In this document: positions 33,730 through 46,200 of the stretch, piece after piece
How positions within the stretch are numbered: position 1 is the first letter of the stretch
Layout of the letters: each line of letters starts with the position of its first letter
Assembly: GCA_964017125.1 (NCBI GenBank)
Contig: OZ024903.1
Location: 111,649,255 to 111,713,254, forward strand
Length of the DNA stretch: 64,000 nucleotides
Source: Flabesymbios commensalis
Taxonomy: Eukaryota; Annelida; Polychaeta; Terebellida; Flabelligeridae
Reading direction: 5' to 3'
The notes under the pieces: generated by a model
Database searches by the model: none
Seen by the model: only the letters and a program-made list of their open reading frames with translations
Told to the model about the DNA's origin: nothing
Program-made: the position numbers and the translations under genes

Positions 33730-35890
33730 AAAGGCATGTGAAACTGACGTATTTTTTATTTGGGCCATAATAACCTCTTGCCCACTCTCCCCTGAGCGAC
33801 CTAGCAAAAAAATTGAGTGCGGTTTTGAGAAGAGCCTAGTTACTGGTAGCGAAAGGACTTCCTGCTACCATATCTTTGCTTTTTTCGCTGCTTTTACTAC
33901 AGCAAATCATCACAGAATTGATTCTAATTGGTAGCAAAATGATATATCTGTAATATGTACCACCGAGGCTGCTACAAAGAGCCACAAATTTAAAAAAAAG
34001 GAACTATGCGCGAATGAATTTGTGTGGTGAAACCTTAACGTTCAATAATTTCACATTGAAACACATTTGCGATGCTGCCCCAACATTAATCCACTGCGAC
34101 TTATCGCAAACTGTATAAATGGGCTAAATATGTAACGTGTAACGTGTAACGTTCTGGTCTTTAACAGCTACCTGCACATTTGATTAATGCCAGTTGACGT
34201 GTTATAGAAAACATTTCAACTTCGCCTACCTATGTTATGGGTCTACAGTCATTATAAATATTTTACTCTTTCAGTGCGGGGATCGACTTTAAACAAATGA
34301 GCTCTGTATGAGCTAAACAAATATGACAAATAGATGACTATTTAATTTCAATATTTAATTTATTTGCAACGGAATGAAATATTTTCAAAATTCCATAAAA
34401 ATGAAAAAAAATATAAAATCTGTCTGTATATTTTATCACATAAAAAGTATTTCTGAACCAGGTGTTACGGCAGTTCAGTTGTATACGGCCAAACACGAAT
34501 TTCAACCTCTCAAGCATGACGCCTGGTCATCTAGTTTTGCGTCATCTTCAGGTATAATGACATAATTATTAGTTTTAACTGTAGAGGTAGCCAAAAATAT
34601 CTGTAGGGCTGCCAACCTCTAGAAAAATAAACCCATTATTTTTTATTCTTATTATTATTTATGTTATTATTTTTTCTTCCAGCAAACATAACTATACTGG
34701 TTTAATATTAGTTTAATGTTGGTTTAATGTTGGACCAGATATCCGTAAAATGGTCCAACCAGGATGTGAACATAGGCCTATAAAATTATACCTACGTACA
34801 AATTCTGACATAAAGAATGATAAAATAAAGTGAATTATCATCGTGCAGCGAGTGCTAGGAAAATCTTACTCAATTTTATTATTTTTAATGATATGATAAA
34901 ATAAAATTTTCGTATGAGCTGAATAAACAGATAAATATTTAATATCATTATTAAATGCATTTTTCACAGAAGAGAAACACGCCGGTTATTATTTCTTGCA
35001 GATTCAAATACATGAACTATTTCTAATGTGATTTACTTTTACTAATAAATATTACCGCCGCCTTCAAATTGTATAGATGACATTCTACACAGGTGAAATC
35101 TCGTGCCCGCGACCATATAATAACTTTAACTGGCAAAACAACCTGATCAAGTTGTTCATGGGGGCATGACGTCGACCGTACCCCTTAGTATTTGGATGCC
35201 ATATTAAAATAGAACACACTTCTGTTTACACCCCTGCTATTTAGATCATTACATATGAATTTACGACATAATGAATATATACAATTATTACCAGGTGTGC
35301 GTAGTAGGCCTATGTGCTGACACATTAAGAATCGACACCGCATCATACTAATACTGAGCAGTGACTTAAACATGACCCCTATTCCGTAGTTTGTCTGGCC
35401 AATTTGGTTCATAAAATGGCGTCATTGCCATAGCGACATGACGTCACAAACGTACGTTTGAAAAAAATATCGACCACGTACGGCAAAAACGATATACGCC
35501 ACCATAAACTAGAGACTTAAACCTTTCCCGTGATATATTTTTTATCTCTAGGAATTTAAGTGTCAACTCAACTCCAAAAATGGGTTCATTCCTCTTGTAC
35601 TAGATGTATGGCCAAAATGTGGACCTTCAGCCGTCAGGGGGGGGGGGGGGGATCGTACGACTCGTCCGACCCCCCCTGGCTACGGGCCTGTATAGTGCTA
35701 TAATCAGTCAGTTGTGAGCGAGCATTATGGTCGGATGTGTTTTAAGTCAATTAAAAGCCTCGGAGCTCTTGGCCAAGGCCTTTTCCACAGCTAAGAATGT
35801 AAAGTTTCTCGGGCTTTATCCTATAAGAAAAACGAGTGGACTAGATTTCATCCTGCATTATTAAACGTCTACCAGTGATTATTTTTATTA
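33730..35890. other. No gene recognised
   Basis: It contains a family C fragment (34,205-34,300), a family A fragment (AATGTTGGACCAGATATCCG at 34,727), and a G14 tract at 35,638 beside CCTGGCTACGGGCCTG, the edge of a MITE. A stretch at 34,457-34,551 (TAVQLYTAKHEFQPLKHD) has some coding look but no convincing acceptor. Confidence 0.4.
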
Positions 35891-35891
35891 A

Positions 35892-36263
35892 GGCCACAGC
35901 AAATTAATTTTATGATGACGGATTTGCCGCTAAAAAAAATTATTTCGCCGCTCCATTTTTTTTAACCTACCAATTTTTTTTATTTCGCCGTTCCATTTTT
36001 GTTTGGAGACACCAATTTTTTTTCAGCCTGAAAATCACGTCAGTTTTACGTTTCTTTCTTTGAAGAAAAAAAAAGCGCTACGTCGCATGCCCCATTTTTG
36101 AGAAAAATCTGTTTTTAAAAAAAAAAAAAAAAATGGTGCTTCTTCGCTCGCTCCATTGTTGGGCGGAATCAATTTTTTTTTAGAAAAAAAATAAAAATTC
36201 GCTCGTTCGCTCCATTTTTTTCTGTTGAGAATCGGTCATCCATAAAATTAATTTGGTGTGGCC
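35892..36263. mobile_element. MITE with GGCCACAGCAAATTAATTTT ends
   Basis: The left end GGCCACAGCAAATTAATTTT pairs with the right end AAAATTAATTTGGTGTGGCC, flanked by TAA on both sides (3-bp duplication). The interior is A/T-homopolymer rich with repeated CGCTCCATTTTTT words. Confidence 0.8.
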
Positions 36264-36574
36264 TAATGTAGAGAGCATCTGAGGTCAACTCAGAAACACT
36301 GGCAGTGGCAGACATTCTGCCGCGGCCCCCGTCTGTGACGTCGTAGTATACCAATTGTCTCTGCAGGTTGGGTTGGATACCCCTCTTCATATAGTAAAAA
36401 TGACGTTCACACAACGTTGTATAAATTATGGGCCAACGGTGTAAACATAGTTTTCCTTATAATTATAAGCCTTTCATATAATATATAATTATACGTCATT
36501 TCAAATAGTTATAATATAATTATAGCCTACATTGTAAGTCATTTAAAATACTTTAGAAAACAAAACCCAGTAAA

Positions 36575-36800
36575 CAAAAGCCGTTGACCAAAAGTTGTTT
36601 GAATGTTGGGCCAATGTCGCAGACAGTGGACCAACATTAAAAAAACATTGGGTCAATGTATCTTGTTTGCTGGGAAGAACAGTAATTATGTTATGACCCA
36701 ACAAACAGGACACGTTGAGCCAATGCCGCTTTAATGTTGGCTCATTGTCTGCGACGCTGGCCCAACAATAAAACAACATTGGCTCAACATATCGTGTTTG
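36575..36800. repeat. Two consecutive palindrome family A elements
   Basis: The first (36,575-36,675) has GAATGTTGGGCCAATGTCGC and GTGGACCAACATT. The second (36,697-36,800) has CAGGACACGTTGAGCCAATG, CGACGCTGGCCCAACAATAA and ATATCGTGTTTGTTG. The ends AACA.GACACGTT and ATCGTGTTTG repeat those of the copy at 26,815. Confidence 0.65.
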
Positions 36801-36961
36801 TTGCGAATCACATATTAAAAGCATTGCAAAAATATATTTTTTTTTTAAATTAGGACAATAATTTATGAAGGAAGATTTACAAATAATCACTGATAACCAC
36901 TGATATTCAAAAATAATTGCCAAATTCTTATAAACTTCGCTTAGATCTACATGCAATTATT

Positions 36962-37490
36962 AAAGGGACCCCTTGGGATGGGACATGTTGTCAGTTTTGA
37001 AAGTTTAATTTATATGAAGCTATATAGCCTACTGATCTTAACTGAAAATACGGAAAAGTCAAAAAAACAATTTTAAAGCACTGAAAAAGAGTAAAATAGT
37101 TGTATTTCGAGGTCGTATATTGCCATGTAAACAAAACAAGTCAGCAATATTCAGCACTTTAGATCACGTATCAGACGGTAAGATCAAACCAGTCGCCGCT
37201 AATTGGTGTCTCATAGTCAGAACACCGGAGGACACACCTGCAGCACTGATTGTCTACCCAACGCTGGGCCGATGCCAGCAGCATGTGGCCCAATGCTGTG
37301 GAAACATTCAATCGTCCTTCAGGTATACAAATAGTTTGTTTGGGTTACTTCTGGTTTCATAAAAATGTTGATTAAAAATATTTGTAAAAATGTGAAAATT
37401 CTGAAAAAAATAAAAACATGATCCGTGGGATACACTACTTCAGTACGGAACTAAAAACGAAAATTGATGTCATCCCAAGGGGCTGCTTTA
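36962..37490. mobile_element. MITE with AAAGGGACCCCTTGGGATG ends
   Basis: The left AAAGGGACCCCTTGGGATG pairs with the right CATCCCAAGGGGCTGCTTT (a few mismatches). The interior is AT-rich and non-coding and includes a family A fragment at 37,255-37,315. Confidence 0.65.
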
Positions 37491-37605
37491 AGCTATGATG
37501 TGCTGCTTTCACCATTAAGGCCTATTTCTTCGGTATCCTAGGTATCCTATAGCGCAGTATTCTTGGATGCAAATATTTGCTTCCAGATCATAATCACTTA
37601 TACCA

Positions 37606-37895
37606 AAAATGAAATGAATCGGGCTTTAGGCCACCTTTGTGCTAAACTGGGCCTAGAGAACCTCCTGAGGATGGTGAGATGACACTGTCCTCCAGATACA
37701 GGATTCGAAATTCGAGCCCTGGCGGTCTGAGGCCGAGCACGCTACCTCTTGGTCACGGAGGCTCCCCACAATACTGACTTTCACACGTGGATGGGGAAGA
37801 AACATTTTTTTTTCAAACCGGTGAGACCGGGAACCAAACTCCGAACTCTGGCGTGAAAGGCAGCGGTGCTAACCACTACCCTAGGGCCCCCGCCC
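37606..37895 (-). mobile_element. Full-length dimeric tRNA-derived SINE with target duplication
   Basis: CACTTATACCA occurs at 37,595-37,605 and again at 37,896-37,906, an 11-bp target-site duplication. On the minus strand the element starts with a tRNA-Glu-like head (GGTAGTGGTTAGCACCGCTG, TTTCACGC, B box GTTTGGTTCCCGG). It continues with a linker and a second tRNA-like unit (GAGAGGTAGCGTGCTCGG, GGGCTCGAATTTCGAATCC), then a body ending AAAGCCCGATTCATTTCATT with a T-rich tail. No coding. Confidence 0.85.
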
Positions 37896-37909
37896 CACTT
37901 ATACCAGAT

Positions 37910-38925
37910 ATCATTATTCTTTTTATATGTGTTATCCTTCCTTTAAATGCATTTGAAAATTATTTCAGTAGACATTTCTGGAACAATTTCACTGCCCATT
38001 TTCTGATACCCAACTGTAATTTAATTTATTAGTGTCAGTGGCTGTTATTGTGGGTCTACATGTGGAAATGTTGCACTGGAAGAAACACAACAATTTAAAA
38101 TAACAGCCTATGCTCATCCATTATACAATAACTAAATTCTTAAAACGAAAAAAAACAAAACCAGTATTTATTATCTTTTTTTTCAAAACCTGAGAATCTC
38201 CTGAGAAATAAATTCGCTGCCACCCGGGTATATAAATAATGGTAATTGAGAAATATTTTTCATTTCGTTCTTATTTTCTGCAACGACAAGTGCTTGGAAG
38301 AGCAACACGTCCAGCTCCGAGACGCTGTCCATTGCAAATGACCACGTACTGCGGATTTTGATTGTGGTGTATCATAATTATGAAACATCGATTTTATTTT
38401 GGAGCAATGTTGTTTCAAGTATGGGTCAACTTTTATGTTATTGGCCAAGTTTAAAACAGCGTTGATATCATTTATTTAACTTGTTTTCTAAAATAGTGTG
38501 AAAAAATTGTTTATTGTCTACTGTCAAATGGCGCCAGACACCAGCCGTAAATGGGTGGGGTGTTGGTAGAGGGGGGTTTCCTTGAATCGTCGGGAGAGTG
38601 ACTATATTCGATAAGATACAACAACACATAATACAATCAGTGCACACGCATGTTCAGTGTCTCATTATTTAGCTGAGTATATATCACAGAAAAAGATTTG
38701 TTTTGTCTCATTTAATAACAGATTAAGTGATTAAATGAGTCAAGTGAGGTTACATAAATTTTTAAGAAAAATCATAGCTGACTATACAAAACGGCCTTCG
38801 ATCGTCTGAGATTTAAAGAGTGTGACAGAGTAAGAATCTATATATTCATGTTTTGTGGTTATTTTGAAACTGAAGTCAAATTAATATGTCCTGTGAACAC
38901 TTGCCTAGTTTAGTTTGCCATGATT
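37910..38925. other. No gene recognised
   Basis: AT-rich sequence with no supported exon and no clear repeat end. Short open frames are not protein-like. Confidence 0.4.
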
Positions 38926-38929
38926 ATTG

Positions 38930-39420
38930 TGCGCACAGAAGGTTGGTATATGTAGATACAACAAATTTTAAACAAAACATTTCAATTATAGAGTCGTATC
39001 TACCACATACATCAACTTCATTAAACAACAACATAATAATGTTAACAGAGCTGCTGATTCATTTTATTGAAGTTTTTATATAGTGATATTGCCACAGCTG
39101 GTTTTAAACAGTGTCAGTGTAAAATTGCTTTATACTGACGTATCTACCAGATACAACACTATAAGATTTATATTTTTTCCAATTTTGTTGTATGTGCACA
39201 TACGACTCTATAATATTTTACTTTTTTAAAGATTAGCAAATCACTTGCAGATACGACTATGTATTAGTGTGATTTGAACTACTTATATCCGGAAGTGAAA
39301 TTCAAAAATTTAATACAAGATGCGTATGCCCCTGATAACTTCAAATCAAACATAAAAGCACTTTTGAAAAAAATGTTAGATACGACAGTATAATATCAGG
39401 GTGACGATATGGTCATATTA
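38930..39420. repeat. Second cluster of GTCGTATGTGCACATACGAC palindromes
   Basis: Variants at 38,943, 38,992, 39,140, 39,188, 39,248 and 39,378 share ATACGACN(CT)ATAATAT with the cluster at 18,780-19,470. A perfect arm pair TTGTATGTGCACATACGAC is at 39,187. Non-coding. Confidence 0.5.
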
Positions 39421-39631
39421 AAAAGCCAAAATAAAATCACCGATTTTTTTATGATTTTAGCGTGGGCCAGTCCCTTTAAATATCACCCAAGCGCTTTAAA
39501 ATAAAAAAAATAGCGTGGTATCGTCAGCGCACATAATATAATAAACGAGCCACAACTGCGTCGCTACCTGGCACGTTTACGGTTTATTAGGGGCACTATA
39601 CGGTACATTGTTTTAATGCTGGGCCAGAATG

Positions 39632-39666
39632 TCAGTGTCAGTGTCAGTGTCAGAGTCAGTGTCACA
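39632..39666. repeat. GTGTCA microsatellite
   Basis: About five consecutive 6-bp units of GTCAGT with one variant. Confidence 0.9.
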
Positions 39667-40129
39667 TGTTTTGTAGTGTAAAGCATAGGGCTATATTGAA
39701 ATGTGAAAAAAACACTGCCTCAATGCTTATGAAAACACAAGCAACTTCCAGTACTTCTAAATTACGTGTTACCGTTAGAACAGGCAATTAACACAGGCTG
39801 TCAACTGCGCTGATCGTGTCACAACGAGAATGGAGGTGTCTAAAGGGGCTTAAACATCGAATTCGGCCCATTTTACGTTTTTTCTAGAGATACGACTACC
39901 CCTCTGATGTGACTTTGGTTCTCTGGCAGTATGGAAGTCGTATCAGAGGGGGACTACTGTATGACCATATGATGTAAACAGGTCCATAGATTAGAACTGC
40001 AAAACTTTTTTAATTTTTGTGCTGCGCATTCACCAGTTGGGCGAGATATAGAGAAGAAATTCCTGATTTCTAAATATTGACTACCATGTCCGGCAATTAC
40101 AGTACTGTTTTTTGTTTTTCTCTATGCAG

Positions 40130-40235
40130 CCAATGCCTGGTTCTGTCGCCAGTGAATCTCAACAAGCAGAACTGCTGAAACAAACAAACAGAATTGAGAC
40201 CTTGTTCAAACGTCAGCTAGCCCTGCCACTAATGA
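40130..40235 (+). CDS. SART3: SART3 exon a (HAT region)
   Basis: From acceptor CTCTATGCAG; reads PMPGSVASESQQAELLKQ and IETLFKRQLALPLM, ending phase 1 before GTAAGA. The ATG at 40,133 is internal by comparison with SART3, since the preceding HAT helices are normally present. Confidence 0.85.
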
Positions 40236-43200
40236 GTAAGAGTAAATTTGCTTATAATTGAATTAATTGATTTTTAGTTTTTCTAACTTTTTATTATTAC
40301 CTGTGTAACCAGTATTTCTGAAGTGAAATATAGATGTCTTATACAAGCTAAGCCATTCAAGTCATTTTCAGTCACTTGAAGTTGTGGATCTCATTGGCGA
40401 GACTGAAGTGATTGAGAATTGAGATTCGAAGCTGTAAAGTCTGATCTTACAGAAATATTTGACCCTTACAACGCAGAAGTATTTTTATATAAACTATGTA
40501 GACTGAATGGTTTTTCAATTTGAAAACATCATAAAATGTGTCTTAGTTAGCTTGTTCCACTTCATTTGAATACCTATGTTCTGGGTCTACGGCTATTACA
40601 AATATTTTAATTCTTTCAGTGCGGGGACCGTCTTTGCGTCTATTGCCGTCAGATTCGAACGTCTAGAAATGGTCCCCGTGCTGAAAGGGTTAAGCATGCC
40701 TGCGGTTTTATATTTTTGCAAAATATTTTGCTACAATTTTTTTCTGTACCTGGCAGATATGGCAGAGACGATGGCGGAGTTAGAGGAGTGGTGTACAGAT
40801 GACGTAGATTCTTCTATCAAATCAAAATACAACAGAGCCTTTAATAAGCTACAAGAGCTACAGGAGTTTGAAGATAACCTTGTTAGCCATTCTATCAAAG
40901 AATCATTGATTTAGAAAAACTATGCAGTGAATTTTTACCCATTTTGTATAGTTTTTCACAGGATAATTCAAATTGATTTCTCACATGTATTTTAGAAAAT
41001 CTCTGTGATGCTTTTTTTTGTATTCTAAACGTGACCACAGATCTCTGAACTAAGAAATTTTAATTGAAAATAACAATCAAAAATAAATGGTATAGCACAC
41101 ATATTATAGCTTTAAAGTGACAGTGATACTGCTTCTTGTACATGTAAAAATATCTGTTAGTCACTATTTCAAAATATAAATGTAAAATGTAAAAGTTGGT
41201 TTTATATTCTTTTTGTATCAGGAGCGTATGGAGCCGCCTCGCCTTGAAGCTTATCTGAAGTATATTAAGTTCGAGAAGGAGGGAGATAACCCTGCCAGGA
41301 TACAGTGTATCTACGAGAGATGCCTCGTGGAAAACTGTCTGATCCCCAGTGTCTGGTTACAATACACTAAATACCTGGTGAAAAAACTGTCTGATCCCGA
41401 GTGTCTGGTTAAAATACACTAAATAGCTGGTAAGAAAACTGTCTGATCCCCAGTGTCTGGTTACAATACACTAAATATCTGGTAAGAAAACTGTCTGATC
41501 CCCAGTGTCTGGTTACAATACACTAAATAGCTGGTAAGAAAACTGTCTGATCCCCAGTGTCTGGTTACAATACACTAAATACCTGGTGAGAAAACTGTCT
41601 GATCCCGAGTGTCTGGTTACAATACACTAAATACCTGGTAAGAAAACTGTCTGATCCCCAGTGTCTGGTTACAATAAACTAAATAGCTGGTAAGAACTGA
41701 TCCCGAGTGTCTGGTTACAATACACTAAATAGCTGGTAAGAAAACTGTCTGATCCCGAGTGTCTGGTTACAATACACTAAATACCTGGTAAGAAAACTGT
41801 CTGATCCCCAGTGTCTGGTTACAATACACTAAATAGCTGGTAAGAACTGATCCCGAGTGTCTGGTTAGAATACACTAAATAGCTGGTAAGAAAACTGTCT
41901 GATCCCGAGTGTCTGGTTACAATACACTAAATACCTGGTAAGAAAACTGTTTGATCCCGAGTGTCTGGTTACAATACACTAAATACCTGGTAAGAAAACT
42001 GTCTGATCCCGAGTGTCTGGTTACAATACACTAAATAGCTGGTAAGAAAACTGTTTGATCCCGAGTGTCTGGTTACAATACACTAAATACCTGGTAAGAA
42101 AACTGTCTGATCCCGAGTGTCTGGTTACAATACACTAAATACCTGATAAAAAAACTGTCTGATCCCCAGTGTCTGGTTACAATACACTAAATACCTGGTA
42201 AGAAAACTGTTTGATCCCGAGTGTCTGGTTACAATACACTAAATACCTGGTAAGAAAACTGTCTGATCCCGAGTGTCTGGTTACAATACACTAAATACCT
42301 GGTAAAAAAACTGTTTGATCCCAAGTGTCTGGTTACAATACACTAAATAGCTGGTAAGAACTGATCCCGAGTGTCTGGTTACAATACACTAAATAGCTGG
42401 TAAGAAAACTGTCTGATCCCGAGTGTCTGGTTACGATACACTAAATACCTGGTAAGAAAACTGTCTGATCCCGTGTGTCTGGTTACAATACACTAAATAC
42501 CTGGTAAGAAAACTGTCTGATCCCCAGTGTATGGTTACAATACACTAAATACCTGGTAAGAAAACTGTTTGATCCCGAGTGTCTGGTTACAATACACTAA
42601 ATACCTGGTAAGAAAACTGTTTGATCCCGAGTGTCTGGTTACAATACACTAAATACCCGGTAAGAAAACTGTCTGATCCGCAGTGTCTGGTTACAATACA
42701 CTAAATACCTGGTAAGAAAACTGTCTGATCCCCAGTGTCTGGTTACAATACACTAAATACCTGGTAAGAAAACTGTCTGATCCCCAGTGTCTGGTTACAA
42801 TACACTAGATACATGGTAAGAAAACTGTCTGATCCCCAGTGTCTGGTTACAATACACTAAATACCTGGTAAGAAAACTGTTTGATCCCGAGTGTCTGGTT
42901 ACAATACACTAAATACCTGGTAAGAAAACTGTTTGATCCCGAGTGTCTGGTTACAATACACTAATTACCTGGTAAGAAAACTGTTTGATCCCGAGTGTCT
43001 GGTTACAATACACTAAATACCTGGTAAGAAAACTGTCTGATCCCCAGTGTCTGGTTACAATACACTAAATACCTGGTAAGAAAACTGTCTGATCCCCAGT
43101 GTCTGGTTACAATACACTAAATACCTGGTAAGAAAACTGTTTGATCCCGAGTGTCTGGTTACAATACACTAAATACCTGGTAAGAAAACTGTCTGATCCC

Positions 43201-46200
43201 CAGTGTCTGGTTACAATACACTAAATACCTGGTAAGAAAACTGTTTGATCCCGAGTGTCTGGTTACAATACACTAAATACCTGGTAAGAAAACTGTCTGA
43301 TCCCCAGTGTCTGGTTACAATACACTAAATACCTGGTAAGAAAACTGTCTGATCCCCAGTGTCTGGTTACAATACACTAAATACCTGGTAAGAAAACTGT
43401 CTGATCCCCAGTGTCTGGTTACAATACACTAAATACCTGGTAAGAAAACTGTCTGATCCCCAGTGTCTGGTTACAATACACTAAATACCTGGTAAGAAAA
43501 CTGTCTGATCCCGAGTGTCTGGTTACAATACACTAAATACCTGGTAAGAAAACTGTCTGATCCCGAGTGTCTGGTTACAATACACTAAATACCTGGTAAG
43601 AAAACTATCTGATCCCGAGTGTCTGGTTACAATACACTAAATAGCTGGTAAGAAAACTGTTTGATCCCGAGTGTCTGGTTACAATACACTAAATAGCTGG
43701 TAAGAAAACTGTCTGATCCCGAGTGTCTGGTTACAATACACTAAATACCTGGTAAGAAAACTGTCTGATCCCCAGTGTCTGGTTACAATACACTAAATAC
43801 CTGGTAAGAAAACTGTTTGATCCCGAGTGTCTGGTTACAATACACTAAATACCTGGTAAAAAAACTGTTTGATCCCGAGTGTCTGGTTACAATACACTAA
43901 ATACCTGGTAAGAAAACTGTCTGATCCCGAGTGTCTGGTTACAATACACTAAATAGCTGGTAAGAAAACTGTTTGATCCCGAGTGTCTGGTTACAATACA
44001 CTAAATACCTGGTAAGAAAACTGTCTGATCCCGAGTGTCTGGTTACAATACACTAAATACCTGGTAAGAAAACTGTCTGATCCCCAGTGTCTGGTTACAA
44101 TACACTAAATACCTGGTAAGAAAACTGTTTGATCCCGAGTGTCTGGTTACAATACACTAAATACCTGGTAAGAACTGATCCCGAGTGTCTGGTTACAATA
44201 CACTAAATAGCTGGTAAGAAAACTGTCTGATCCCGAGTGTCTGGTTACAATACACTAAATACCTGGTAAGAAAACTGTCTGATCCCGTGTGTCTGGTTAC
44301 AATACACTAAATACCTGGTAAGAAAACTGTCTGATCCCGAGTGTCTGGTTACAATACACTAAATAGCTGGTAAGAAAACTGTTTGATCCCGAGTGTCTGG
44401 TTACAATACACTAAATACCTGGTAAGAAAACTGTCTGATCCCGAGTGTCTGGTTACAATACACTAAATACCTGGTAAGAAAACTGTCTGATCCCCAGTGT
44501 CTGGTTACAATACACTAAATACCTGGTAAGAAAACTGTCTGATCCCCAGTGTCTGGTTACAATACACTAAATACCTGGTAAGAAAACTGTTTGATCCCGA
44601 GTGTCTGGTTACAATACACTAAATAGCTGGTAAGAAAACTGTCTGATCCCGAGTGTCTGGTTACAATACACTAAATACCTGGTAAGAAAACTGTCTGATC
44701 CCGAGTGTCTGGTTACAATACACTAAATAGCTGGTAAGAAAACTGTCTGATCCCGAGTGTCTGGTTACAATACACTAAATACCTGGTAAGAAAACTGTTT
44801 GATCCCGAGTGTCTGGTTACAATACACTAAATAGCTGGTAAGAACTGATCCCGAGTGTCTGGTTACAATACACTAAATAGCTGGTAAGAAAACTGTCTGA
44901 TCCCGAGTGTCTGGTTACAATACACTAAATACCTGGTAAGAAAACTGTCTGATCCCGTGTGTCTGGTTACAATACACTAAATACCTGGTAAGAAAACTGT
45001 CTGATCCCGAGTGTCTGGTTACAATACACTAAATACCTGGTAAGAAAACTGTTTGATCCCGAGTGTCTGGTTACAATACACTAAATACCTGGTAAGAAAA
45101 CTGTCTGATCCCGAGTGTCTGGTTACAATACACTAAATACGTGGTAAGAAAACTGTCTGATCCCCAGTGTCTGGTTACAATACACTAAATACCTGGTAAG
45201 AAAACTGTTTGATCCCGAGTGTCTGGTTACAATACACTAAATACCTGGTAAGAAAACTGTCTGATCCCGAGTGTCTGGTTACAATGCACTAAATACCTGG
45301 TAAGAAAACTATCTGATCCCCAGTGTCTGGTTACAATACACTAAATACCTGGTAAGAAAACTGTTTGATCCCGAGTGTCTGGTTACAATACACTAAATAG
45401 CTGGTAAGAACTGATCCCGAGTGTCTGGTTACAATACACTAAATACCTGGTAAGAAAACTGTCTGATCCCGTGTGTCTGGTTACAATACACTAAATACCT
45501 GGTAAGAAAACTGTCTGATCCCCAGTGTCTGGTTACAATACACTAAATACCTGGTAAGAAAACTGTTTGATCCCGAGTGTCTGGTTACAATACACTAAAT
45601 ACCTGGTAAGAAAACTGTTTGATCCCGAGTGTCTGGTTACAATACACTAAATACCTGGTAAGAAAACTGTCTGATCCCCAGTGTCTGGTTACAATACACT
45701 AAATACGTGGTAAGAAAACTGTCTGATCCCCAGTGTCTGGTTACAATACACTAAATACCTGGTAAGAAAACTGTTTGATCCCGAGTGTCTGGTTACAATA
45801 CACTAAATACCTGGTAAGAAAACTGTCTGATCCCGAGTGTCTGGTTACAATACACTAAATACCTGGTAAGAAAACTGTCTGATCCCCAGTGTCTGGTTAC
45901 AATACACTAAATACCTGGTAAGAAAACTGTTTGATCCCGAGTGTCTGGTTACAATACACTAAATACCTGGTAAGAAAACTGTCTGATCCCCAGTGTCTGG
46001 TTACAATACACTAAATACCTGGTAAGAAAACTGTCTGATCCCGAGTGTCTGGTTACAATACACTAAATAGCTGGTAAGAAAACTGTTTGATCCCGAGTGT
46101 CTGGTTACAATACACTAAATACCTGATAAAAAAACTGTCTGATCCCCAGTGTCTGGTTACAATACACTAAATACCTGGTAAGAAAACTGTTTGATCCCGA

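Noticed and set aside
34457-34551. Possible exon TAVQLYTAKHEFQPLKHD
   Set aside because: Weak acceptor, no partner exon in phase, and no recognised family.
36543-36956. 137-codon minus-strand frame
   Set aside because: It consists of two family A palindromic elements read through, with no protein-like motif.
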